From: an uncultured Prevotella sp.
Lineage (GTDB): Bacteria; Bacteroidota; Bacteroidia; Bacteroidales; Bacteroidaceae
Direction of reading: 5' to 3'
DNA length: 12,181 nt
NCBI GenBank assembly: GCA_900553965.1
Contig: USFX01000070.1
Location: forward strand, 1 to 12,181
Shown: one piece after another, positions 6,763 to 12,181 of the stretch
Position numbering within the stretch: the first letter of the stretch is position 1
Layout of the letters: each line of letters starts with the position of its first letter
Position numbers and translations under genes: made by a program
The notes under the pieces: generated by a model
What the model saw: only the letters and a program-made list of their open reading frames with translations
Database searches by the model: none
What the model was told of the DNA's origin: nothing

Positions 6763-7730
6763 CCCTTGCCTTTCTCATATCAGCCCACACAGACCCGGAA
6801 CACCTCCGGCGGCTCATCCTCAGCCTGCCCTCCGGTTCACGTTTTCATGTCCATATAGACCGCAAGGCCGACATCGAACCCTTCGTCCGGCTGCTCGGCG
6901 AAAATCCGTCGGTGACGTTTCTTGAGCGCAGGACGGATGTCGTCTGGGGCAGCATCAACGAGGTTGAATATCAGATGGAGCTGCTACGCAGTGCACTCGG
7001 CGACTCCGTCCGTCCCGACTATCTCATCAGCATGAGCGGCATGGACTATCCGCTGTGGGACAACAGCCGCATGGAGCGGTTCTTCTCCGAGGCCGCCGGC
7101 CGCGAGTTTCTTCAGGGAATAAGCATGGAGGGACAGGGGCGTCACGCCGAGATATACACCGAATATCGCCTGTTCGGTGACCGCCGGTTGGCGCCGGGGT
7201 CGCTCGGAAGCCGCATGAGGGTGGCCGCGAGAAAGGTCCTGAAGGCAGTGGGAGTGAAAAAACCGCTGACATTCCGGGCCGGCGGACGCCGCTACACACT
7301 CCACAAAGGGGCGGCATGGTGGGCCATAACGCCACGGCTGGCCGCCGCCGCGCTGACCGCATGGGACACGGACAAGGCCCTGCGGCGCTATTTCGCCACG
7401 AGCTTCTGCCCGGCGGAGACTTTCCTCCAGACCTTCGCCTTCAACAGCAATGAGTTTGCACCGCGCTGCATCCTCACCGAGGACAACTACCGGTCGCTGG
7501 CCGAGCTTACGCCGCTGACGTACATAGACTACAACCCCGTGATAAAGATACTCACCGAGGAAGATTTCCCGGCGCTTGTGGCCTCCGGAAAGATGTTCTG
7601 CCGCAAGACTGTGACGGGCCGCAGCGACCGTCTGATGGACATGATTGACGCCCGGCGGGATGAGGAGGACGCGATGACGGACGGCGCGGGCGGCATAGAA
7701 TGGAATGTAAAAACACAAAAGACATTATGA
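6759..7730 (+). CDS. GT14-like glycosyltransferase (core-2/I-branching enzyme family)
   Basis: A 323-residue protein that matches the bacterial branch of the Core-2/I-Branching family (GT14), whose animal members are beta-1,6-N-acetylglucosaminyltransferases. Visible blocks: SAHTDPEHLRRLI at the N-terminus; VHIDRK at 31-36; VVWGSINEVE at 61-70; DYLISMSGMDYPLW at 87-100 with the typical SGxDYP; GAAWWAI at 184-190; and CPAETFLQT at 217-225, whose Glu220 lines up with the catalytic base of the family's PDE motif (inference). There is no signal peptide or membrane helix, so it probably acts on the cytoplasmic side of the membrane. The ATG is inside the flippase stop (ATGA) and its own TGA overlaps the next start in the same way, which indicates translational coupling. 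Donor and acceptor are unknown. Confidence 0.82.
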   Translation: MTLAFLISAHTDPEHLRRLILSLPSGSRFHVHIDRKADIEPFVRLLGENPSVTFLERRTDVVWGSINEVEYQMELLRSALGDSVRPDYLISMSGMDYPLWDNSRMERFFSEAAGREFLQGISMEGQGRHAEIYTEYRLFGDRRLAPGSLGSRMRVAARKVLKAVGVKKPLTFRAGGRRYTLHKGAAWWAITPRLAAAALTAWDTDKALRRYFATSFCPAETFLQTFAFNSNEFAPRCILTEDNYRSLAELTPLTYIDYNPVIKILTEEDFPALVASGKMFCRKTVTGRSDRLMDMIDARRDEEDAMTDGAGGIEWNVKTQKTL

Positions 7731-8563
7731 TACGACAATATACTGACGACGAACTTTCGCGGCTTCACGACACTCTCTATGAGATATTGGCAGAGGTCGT
7801 GCGCGTCTGCGACAAGCTCGGCATACGCTATTTCATCATCGGCGGCACCGGCATCGGCGCTTTCTTCTGGGACCGCATACTCCCGTGGGACGACGACATC
7901 GACATCGGCATGACCCGCGACAACTACGAGCGTTTCCTCGCAGAGGCTCCCGCCGAGCTGGGCGAGCGGTATTTCCTGCAGTGGTTCAAGACGGACGAGC
8001 GTGTTCCGTTCTTCTTCGCCAAGGTCAGAAAGAACGGGACACTCTTCACCGAGGGCCTCGTCAAGGACATCCCGATGCACCACGGCATCTACGTCGACAT
8101 CTTCCCGTTCGACAACATCCCGGAGAACCGCATGCTGGAGAAGCTGCAATACAACGCGATGGGTTTCTTCAACGCCTGCTTCATAGCTAAGGAGATATGG
8201 CAGTGGCGCTGGTGCGGGCGCTGCTCGCTGCCGGAGCCTCATCCGCGCGGTTTCATCCCCTGTCTCATAACCCGCATCATTAACACGCTGCTGCCGAAGC
8301 GCGCGATTTTCCGTCTGCTGACGATGGTCCAGACGATGTTCAATGGCCGGCCGACGCGCTACTGCAAGAACATCGTTACGCCGTCGGAACGTGTCCTGCG
8401 CGACCATGTGGACCATCCGCGCATGGTGACCCTCGGCCCGCTGACGGTGGCCGCGCCATACGACCTCGAAGCCTATCTGCACGACCATTACCCCGTTCTC
8501 GAAAAGCATATTCCGAAGGAACAGCAGGTCAACCACCGGCCCGACAGGCTGGAATTTGGATGA
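7727..8563 (+). CDS. LicD family phosphotransferase
   Basis: LicD proteins transfer phosphocholine or related phospho-groups from a nucleotide-activated donor to surface glycans. The nucleotidyltransferase-like core is clear: GIRYFIIGGTGIGAFFW (GGTGIGA at 39-45) and PWDDDIDIGMTRDNYERFL with the metal-binding WDDDID at 54-59; then GIYVDIFPFDNIPEN. I chose the ATG at 7727 (278 residues, MIRQYTDDELSRLHD) because it forms the same 4-nt ATGA overlap as the gene before and follows an A-rich stretch. An in-frame ATG at 7700 would add nine residues and a 31-nt overlap. It is the last gene of the operon; a perfect palindrome follows. No licABC-like choline uptake or activation genes are in the window, so the group transferred is open. 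Confidence 0.87.
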   Translation: MIRQYTDDELSRLHDTLYEILAEVVRVCDKLGIRYFIIGGTGIGAFFWDRILPWDDDIDIGMTRDNYERFLAEAPAELGERYFLQWFKTDERVPFFFAKVRKNGTLFTEGLVKDIPMHHGIYVDIFPFDNIPENRMLEKLQYNAMGFFNACFIAKEIWQWRWCGRCSLPEPHPRGFIPCLITRIINTLLPKRAIFRLLTMVQTMFNGRPTRYCKNIVTPSERVLRDHVDHPRMVTLGPLTVAAPYDLEAYLHDHYPVLEKHIPKEQQVNHRPDRLEFG

Positions 8564-8602
8564 ACACTATCTTGATGTATCCGTATGGGAATGTAAAAAT
8601 GA

Positions 8603-8647
8603 GCAATATTGGTTGGTAATACAGTTTGTATTACCAACCAATATTGC
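8603..8647. terminator. Perfect 45-nt palindrome between convergent operons
   Basis: Arms of 21 nt at 8603-8623 and 8627-8647 are perfect inverted copies with a GTT loop; the left arm begins GCAATATTGGTTGG. It lies between the stop of the LicD gene (8563) and the stop of the HAD gene (8687), the place for a bidirectional terminator. On the minus strand it is followed by a short T run (ATTTTTA); on the plus strand there is none. Confidence 0.65.
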
Positions 8648-8686
8648 ATATATTACTGACATTATGTGCCTCTTTGTGTTGATAAG

Positions 8687-9337
8687 TCAGTGGCGGAAGG
8701 GTTTGTAGTGGGCTTTGTCGGCCAAGGCTAACAATTCACGGTCGCCACGGCTGTCGCCGTAGGCGGTCAGGTGGTAGTTGGCGCGGTCGGGATAGAGGGC
8801 AAGCAGACGGCGGACTTTCTCCGCGCCGTAGCAGTTGGCGGTGGAGAAACGGCCCGTCAGACGACCGGCGGAGGTCTCGACAGATGTGCCGATGACGGTC
8901 AGACGGGGTGAGGTAGATGGAAGTGAAGTGGAGAATGGGAGTGATTGGGACGATGTAATTGTATCGGCAATGCCGGTGAAGAATGGGATGACCCAACGGT
9001 CGACGCTTGCGCTGACGATGACAACGGTGTCGCCGCGGTTGATGGCTGAGCGGAGGGCGTCGAGGCCTCCGGGACGCAGCAGGTGACGGTTGGCGCGGGC
9101 AAAATTGGCGCAGAGGGCGTCGAAACGGTCGATGGACATGCCGCGGAAGAAATGGGAGAAGATACGCTGCTTGGCGCGGTAGTTGGGGTAGAGGTGGAGC
9201 TTCATCAGTACCAGTAGCGGGGCGTGGCGCAGGAAGCCGAGGAGGAAGGCGCGGGTACCGCAGGCGTATCGGATGAACTCTATCAGGGTGTCGCGGGTGG
9301 TGAGGGTACCGTCGAAGTCGAAAGCATGGATGTTCAT
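8687..9337 (-). CDS. HAD-superfamily phosphatase (IB-like) with a low-complexity insertion
   Basis: 216-residue phosphatase of the haloacid dehalogenase superfamily, similar to subfamily IB. Motif I is DFDGTLT (Asp7 nucleophile, Asp9 acid/base), motif II is VSAS (108-111), motif III is GAEK (Lys174), and motif IV is GDSRGD (194-199). The ATG at 9337 is chosen because the nucleophile follows at once (MNIHAFDFDGT); an upstream start at 9370 would lie in a palindromic repeat. Residues about 127-147 (ITSSQSLPFSTSLPSTSP) are Ser/Thr/Pro-rich and interrupt the usual ADTVIGT-like strand; they look inserted. It is downstream of a UbiA-type prenyltransferase, and fused HAD-UbiA proteins are known. A role in dephosphorylating a polyprenyl-phospho-sugar intermediate is therefore likely but inferred. 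Confidence 0.85.
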   Translation of the reverse strand: MNIHAFDFDGTLTTRDTLIEFIRYACGTRAFLLGFLRHAPLLVLMKLHLYPNYRAKQRIFSHFFRGMSIDRFDALCANFARANRHLLRPGGLDALRSAINRGDTVVIVSASVDRWVIPFFTGIADTITSSQSLPFSTSLPSTSPRLTVIGTSVETSAGRLTGRFSTANCYGAEKVRRLLALYPDRANYHLTAYGDSRGDRELLALADKAHYKPFRH

Positions 9338-9349
9338 TGTGGATGTGGG

Positions 9350-9390
9350 CCTCACCCCGGCCCTCCCCAAGGGGGAGGGTGCCTGTGAGG
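9350..9390. repeat. CCCTCCCC-type dispersed palindrome upstream of the HAD gene
   Basis: CCTCAC (9350-9355) pairs with GTGAGG (9385-9390), and CCCTCCCC (9361-9368) pairs with GGGGAGGG (9372-9379). This is the widespread intergenic palindrome of the form CCTCACCCCGGCCCTCCCC-A-AGGGGGAGGG found scattered in many bacterial genomes. It sits 13 nt upstream of the HAD start codon, in the 5' leader, and could limit translation or read-through. Confidence 0.8.
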
Positions 9391-9444
9391 TTCGGGCCTG
9401 GGAATTTAATTAATATTATAAGTTTTGTATAGTATGCTTTTTAA

Positions 9445-9563
9445 AACGCGGAGGCGCTGGAGTTTTTTCAACGCAAAGACGCAGAGACGTGAAGTTTTAT
9501 TTAGATGCAAGGACGCGAAGGTCTGTTCTTCTGTCTTTAAAAACTCTTTGCGCCTTTGCGTTT
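9445..9563. repeat. Cluster of GCAAAGGCGCAA-family repeat units between ubiA and HAD genes
   Basis: Three direct, diverged copies (AACGCGGAGGCGCTGGAG at 9445-9462, AACGCAAAGACGCAGAGACG at 9470-9489, ATGCAAGGACGCGAAGGTC at 9505-9523) and one inverted copy (9544-9563). The second and the inverted copy can form a long hairpin. The core matches the hairpin at 1024-1081. The cluster fills most of the spacer between two minus-strand genes; no promoter pattern is visible there. Confidence 0.75.
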
Positions 9564-9571
9564 AAACATAA

Positions 9572-10456
9572 TCAGAAGTATATCAGTATGAGGAAGGACA
9601 GTCCCCAACAGGCGATGATGAGCTGGGTGACGTGGTCGCGCAGTACGATTTTGGTCGGGTCGCCGGACTTCTGGTCCACCATTGCAATCTGGAGATAGCG
9701 GAGTAGGCCGATGATGACGAAGATGCTGGTCAGATAGAGGTGTTTGGTGCGGTAGGTGCTGACGACGTCTGGTGATACGGTATACATGATATAGCAGACG
9801 ATGGTCACGGCGGCGGTGATGGTTATGGCCTGATTGATGAACGTCAGGTTGTAGCGGCCGGTGTTCTTACGCGGTGCCTCGCCGGTGGCCTCCATGCGCA
9901 GGACGTCGTCGCGGCGCTTGGCCAGCGAAAGGAAGAGGGTCAGCAGGAAGGTCATGAGGACTATCCATTGGCTCAGGGCAATCTCCGTGGCGACGCCTCC
10001 GGCGATGATGCGGAGGACGAAACCGAAGGCTATCGTGCAGACATCGATGATGGCGTGGTGCTTGAGCCACGTACAGTATGCCATGTTGATGATATAGTAG
10101 GAGCCGATGACGGTCATGACCTCCATGCGGCATTGCGGCAGCAGCTGTGTTGTGGCAATGCCGCCGGCCAGTGTCGTGGCCATGAGGATGTAGCCTTGTG
10201 CCCGCGAGACGGCTCCGGAAGCTATCGGACGATGGCATTTGGCAGGATGGCGGCGGTCGGCATCGGCGTCAATGATGTCGTTGAGACAATAGACGGAGGA
10301 GGCCGTGAGGCTGAAGGCGAGGAAGGTTATGAACGAGGCGAGGATGTCGGAGGTGTCGAGGAGACTGCCGCCGAAGAACATCGGGATGAAGACGAAGAGG
10401 TTCTTGACCCACTGGTGGGGACGGAGGATTTTGAGGAAACTGGCGATGGTGGTCAT
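9572..10456 (-). CDS. UbiA-family prenyltransferase, decaprenyl-phosphate phosphoribosyltransferase type
   Basis: Integral membrane protein of 294 residues with about nine hydrophobic segments. It resembles the UbiA-type enzyme that moves 5-phosphoribose from PRPP to a polyprenyl phosphate (Rv3806c in mycobacteria). Evidence: the opening ILRPHQWVKNLFVF; the first Asp-rich motif ND(59-60)IID63ADAD67RRHPAKCHRP, with the Lys and Arg characteristic of this subgroup rather than of quinone prenyltransferases; MAYCTWLKHHAIIDV at 123-137; and SLAKRRDD near 180 as the second acidic motif. The ATG at 10456 follows a 9-nt tandem array. Upstream on the same strand is an acyltransferase, downstream a HAD phosphatase that could remove the 5-phosphate. 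Assignment to the DPPR-synthase subgroup is by motif; the lipid length and final sugar are unknown. Confidence 0.87.
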   Translation of the reverse strand: MTTIASFLKILRPHQWVKNLFVFIPMFFGGSLLDTSDILASFITFLAFSLTASSVYCLNDIIDADADRRHPAKCHRPIASGAVSRAQGYILMATTLAGGIATTQLLPQCRMEVMTVIGSYYIINMAYCTWLKHHAIIDVCTIAFGFVLRIIAGGVATEIALSQWIVLMTFLLTLFLSLAKRRDDVLRMEATGEAPRKNTGRYNLTFINQAITITAAVTIVCYIMYTVSPDVVSTYRTKHLYLTSIFVIIGLLRYLQIAMVDQKSGDPTKIVLRDHVTQLIIACWGLSFLILIYF

Positions 10457-10533
10457 GGGAGTTTGCTTTTATGGGAGTTATGGGAATTATGGGAGAAATG
10501 GAATTAATGAGAACAATGGGATTAATGGGATGC
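10455..10533. repeat. 9-nt tandem array (atgggaatt-like) at the start of the ubiA-type gene
   Basis: Seven contiguous 9-nt units run from 10471 to 10533: atgggagtt, atgggaatt, atgggagaa, atggaatta, atgagaaca, atgggatta, atgggatgc. An eighth, atgggagtt (10455-10463), overlaps the start codon of the UbiA-type gene and is separated by 7 nt. The array spans the whole spacer and supplies the last codons and stop (10522-10524) of the acyltransferase gene. Confidence 0.85.
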
Positions 10534-11673
10534 TTGGTCCAGCGCCTTATGCAGTGGTCGGGTGATGATGTCGATGGCTTTGTGGAGGAGCCATGCTGCT
10601 GCGGCGGAGAGGGCGATGAGGACGGCGGCGGTGAGCCAGTAGCCCAGCTGCCACTGACGGATGTTCACGAGAATGAACTGATAGTGGATGAGGTAGACCT
10701 CAAGGCTGATGCTCCCGAAGAACGAAAGGGAACGGCAGAGCCACGCGGGGGCGGCGCTGAGCAGCCGGCAGAGCAGGAGGAGCATGGACACGGTCAGCGG
10801 GATGTAGGCCATGCGTTCGAGGAAGAGCGGGAAACGGCCGCGCAGTCCGTCCTCGAAGTTGATGCAGACAAGGGCGGACATGGCGAAGATCAACAGGAGC
10901 CACATGGCGGACGGCTCAAAGGTGCGCCGCTCCTTCACCCACAGGCCGGCGTTGACGCCGAGAAGGAAGATGGGGATGCGGCTGAAGAATATCTCCAGAT
11001 GGCCGACAGCGTGGTAGAGCGGCATCCAGTAGCGCACGAGCATGCACAGCAGCATCGCCGCCACGGGCAGCCAGCGCCATACCGGCCGGCGGCGGATGAG
11101 CTCCATATAGGCCGGAGCAACGGTGTAGAGCATCATTATGGCGGGAATGAACCAGAAGGTCAGCTCGTCATGCTCCCAGAATCCCCAGTTGACGGTGATG
11201 CTGAGCAAGGTGTCGGTGAGGCTGAGACGGCCGTCGGCGTAGCGCGGGATGTAGTAGAGACAGGCTATGATGAGCCACGCGGGGTAGATACGGAGGTAGC
11301 GGCGGAGGTAGAAAGTGAAGAGTGAAGAATGCAGAGCGCAGAGTGAAGAGGTATGATTACTCTTATCTGATTGATTATTGGTGGGAACGGATGGAGATTG
11401 TTCGGCGGAGGCTCCCTTTTCATAAGAGTAATCATACCTCTTCACTCTGCACTCTGCACTCTTACTTTTTTTCGTCCACGCGAACCACAGGCCTATTCCG
11501 CTGAGGAAAAGGAACATGTCCACGCCGATGTTGCCGCATCGGCTGATACACCACCAGATGTTGTCGTGGCGCATGCCGCCGACATGAAAGAGGACAACCA
11601 TGAGCATGGCGATGCCCATGAGGGAGCCGCGGTGGCGGCTGAGGTCGGAGAAATCTATGGGACGGTTGGTCAT
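10522..11673 (-). CDS. Acyltransferase family 3 membrane protein with in-frame repeat insertion
   Basis: 383-residue integral membrane protein of the acyltransferase-3 family (OafA/NodX type), which O-acetylates or O-acylates surface sugars. Evidence: SLMGIAMLMVVLFHVGG with the family His at residue 30; GNIGVDMFLFLSGIGLWFAW (48-66); RRYLRIYPAWL (125-133) with conserved Arg; many later hydrophobic helices; and VYLIHYQFILV near the C-terminus. In relatives the second helix is followed almost directly by the RRYLRIYPAW block. Here residues about 70-121 (SAECRVKRYDYSYEKGASAE ... SLCALHSSLFT) intervene. They are encoded by a palindromic repeat and are charged/Ser-rich, so they form an extra loop at the cytoplasmic end of a helix. 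Whether the enzyme still works is unknown. The gene is downstream of a second acyltransferase. Confidence 0.87.
   Translation of the reverse strand: MTNRPIDFSDLSRHRGSLMGIAMLMVVLFHVGGMRHDNIWWCISRCGNIGVDMFLFLSGIGLWFAWTKKSKSAECRVKRYDYSYEKGASAEQSPSVPTNNQSDKSNHTSSLCALHSSLFTFYLRRYLRIYPAWLIIACLYYIPRYADGRLSLTDTLLSITVNWGFWEHDELTFWFIPAIMMLYTVAPAYMELIRRRPVWRWLPVAAMLLCMLVRYWMPLYHAVGHLEIFFSRIPIFLLGVNAGLWVKERRTFEPSAMWLLLIFAMSALVCINFEDGLRGRFPLFLERMAYIPLTVSMLLLLCRLLSAAPAWLCRSLSFFGSISLEVYLIHYQFILVNIRQWQLGYWLTAAVLIALSAAAAWLLHKAIDIITRPLHKALDQASH
11309..11466. repeat. Palindromic element inside the acyltransferase gene
   Basis: Arms at 11331-11366 and 11422-11457 are inverted copies with 35 of 36 bases matching, around a 55-nt spacer. 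Each arm includes GAGTAATCATACCTCTTCAC or its complement. Outside the core, similarity continues in gtgaagagtgaag-like triplet-rich sequence. The whole stretch is read in frame by the minus-strand acyltransferase; of the three minus-strand frames through the element, the other two meet stops in the first arm. Confidence 0.85.
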
Positions 11674-11735
11674 TGGAGTTATGGAATTAATAGGAGTTTA
11701 ATAGGGTTATGGGATCAATGTGAGCTATGGGAAAT
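11672..11735. repeat. Second 9-nt array, at the start of the acyltransferase gene
   Basis: Units attggagtt, atggaatta, ataggagtt, then after one extra base aatagggtt, atgggatca, atgtgagct, atgggaaat. The period is 9 nt and the consensus is the same as in the array at 10455-10533. As there, the first unit overlaps the start codon of a minus-strand gene. No TAnnTTTG box is visible in this spacer, so the genes probably share a transcript from further upstream. Confidence 0.75.
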
Positions 11736-11755
11736 GGGTCAGTGGGTCATGCAAC

Positions 11756-11797
11756 AAGAGTAATCATACCTCTTCACTCATCACTCTTACCTCTTAC
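11756..11797. repeat. Third copy of the palindrome arm, at the 3' end of the distal gene
   Basis: Positions 11756-11779 repeat 24 nt of the right arm of the element at 11309-11466 (11424-11447) without a mismatch, followed by a diverged cactcttac-like tail. The tail supplies the stop codon (11787-11789) and the last codons (SKR) of the gene that enters from the right edge. No second arm is next to it. Confidence 0.8.
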
Positions 11798-12181
11798 TTC
11801 CAAAGACCAGCTTTTCGAGCAGCCACGCCACGGTCACGGCTGTGACGACATAGAGCAGCAGTCCGTCGTAGATGTCGCCGTGGCGGGAGATGGGGATGAA
11901 TATCTTGCGGAGGATGGGGTGGGTGACGAACATGGCGGCGGAGATTGCGCCGGTCCATATCAGAGGCCGGAGGACAGTGGCGGGCAGCATCTTTATGACG
12001 GCGACTGAGGTCAGGATGACGGCCACGGGAGCCCACAGCCATGTCTGGAAGTTGAAGCAGAGGGCGAGGGTGAGCGCCGACGAGAGGACGGCAATCATGA
12101 GCCAGTGGCTGCGGGTGATGCGGCTGAAGGCGTCGGGAGGCGTCAGGCGGGCCAAGGCGACGCCGGCGCAGAATGGCAGCA
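11787..12181 (-). CDS. Probable acyltransferase, C-terminal part only
   Basis: The frame is open to the right edge, so the start lies outside the window; the TTG at 12153-12155 is an internal codon. About 131 residues are visible. They hold three or four hydrophobic helices and the block SAAMFVTHPILRKIF near residue 90 of the visible part, which resembles the last conserved stretch of acyltransferase-3 proteins (compare YLIHYQFILV in the next gene), then LLLYVVTAVTVAWLLEKLVF and a short basic tail. It is therefore probably a second membrane-bound acyltransferase, upstream in the same minus-strand operon. Without the N-terminus a different polytopic membrane enzyme cannot be excluded. The final residues come from a dispersed repeat. 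Confidence 0.65.
   Translation of the reverse strand, partial: LPFCAGVALARLTPPDAFSRITRSHWLMIAVLSSALTLALCFNFQTWLWAPVAVILTSVAVIKMLPATVLRPLIWTGAISAAMFVTHPILRKIFIPISRHGDIYDGLLLYVVTAVTVAWLLEKLVFGSKR

Noticed and set aside
7529..8536. Minus-strand open frame of 335 codons opposite the LicD gene
   Set aside because: Shadow of the GC-rich LicD coding strand; no recognisable motifs, while LicD motifs are clear on the plus strand.
9338..9370. Upstream start for the HAD gene (adds MGRAGVRPTST)
   Set aside because: These codons fall in and beside the CCCTCCCC palindrome, and the family starts right before the DFDGT nucleophile motif, which fits the ATG at 9337.
10455..10533. CRISPR array
   Set aside because: The 9-nt units are contiguous, without spacers, and far too short for CRISPR repeats; no cas gene is present.
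10471..11325. Plus-strand open frame of 284 codons opposite the acyltransferase
   Set aside because: Extremely Glu/Gly/His-rich translation typical of an antisense frame of a membrane protein gene; it also begins inside the 9-nt array.
11309..11466. Insertion sequence or a composite mobile element with its own gene
   Set aside because: The element is about 160 bp, has no transposase frame, and I see no clear target-site duplication, so only a short palindromic or MITE-like repeat can be claimed.

Overview
The window looks like a chromosomal segment of a Bacteroidales bacterium (Bacteroides/Prevotella/Muribaculaceae type; the genus cannot be fixed by eye). Three spacers carry the Bacteroidetes sigma factor pattern, a TTTG/TTGG-like -33 box about 18-20 nt before a TAnnTTTG -7 box. 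Ribosome-binding regions are A-rich rather than strong Shine-Dalgarno sites. Several products are types mainly seen in this phylum (DUF3109, a 65-aa helical Bacteroidales protein). Coding DNA is GC-rich and the spacers are AT-rich or repetitive.

Left part (1-5300), housekeeping: the 3' part of proA (proline synthesis), a small minus-strand protein, ung (uracil-DNA glycosylase), a cysteine-rich DUF3109 protein, and metG (methionyl-tRNA synthetase with a fused C-terminal tRNA-binding domain), closed by a good intrinsic terminator. The small gene and ung have divergent promoters. metG has its own promoter and a long structured leader.

Middle (5320-8563), plus-strand surface-glycan operon: a WzxC-like flippase, a GT14 (core-2/I-branching type) glycosyltransferase and a LicD-family phosphotransferase. 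The genes are joined by ATGA overlaps, so they are probably translationally coupled. Together they suggest export, branching and phospho-decoration of a lipid-linked glycan.

Right part (8687-12181), minus strand and convergent with the operon: the C-terminal part of one probable acyltransferase, a complete acyltransferase-3 protein, a UbiA-type prenyltransferase of the decaprenyl-phosphate phosphoribosyltransferase type, and a HAD phosphatase. UbiA plus HAD fits synthesis of a polyprenyl-phosphate pentose donor; the acyltransferases would acylate a glycan.

The most unusual signal is the density and placement of short dispersed repeats in the right part. A palindromic element (arms of 36 nt, 35 matching) sits in frame inside the acyltransferase gene and adds about 52 residues. 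One arm recurs at the 3' end of the neighbouring gene. Two arrays of a 9-nt unit begin exactly at the start codons of two consecutive genes. A Ser/Thr/Pro-rich in-frame insertion interrupts the HAD protein. This resembles the in-frame Rickettsia palindromic elements, but I know of no described counterpart here. Other repeats include a GCAAAGGCGCAA family, a CCCTCCCC palindrome and a perfect 21-bp-arm palindrome between the convergent operons. No rRNA, tRNA, CRISPR array, transposase or phage gene is visible.
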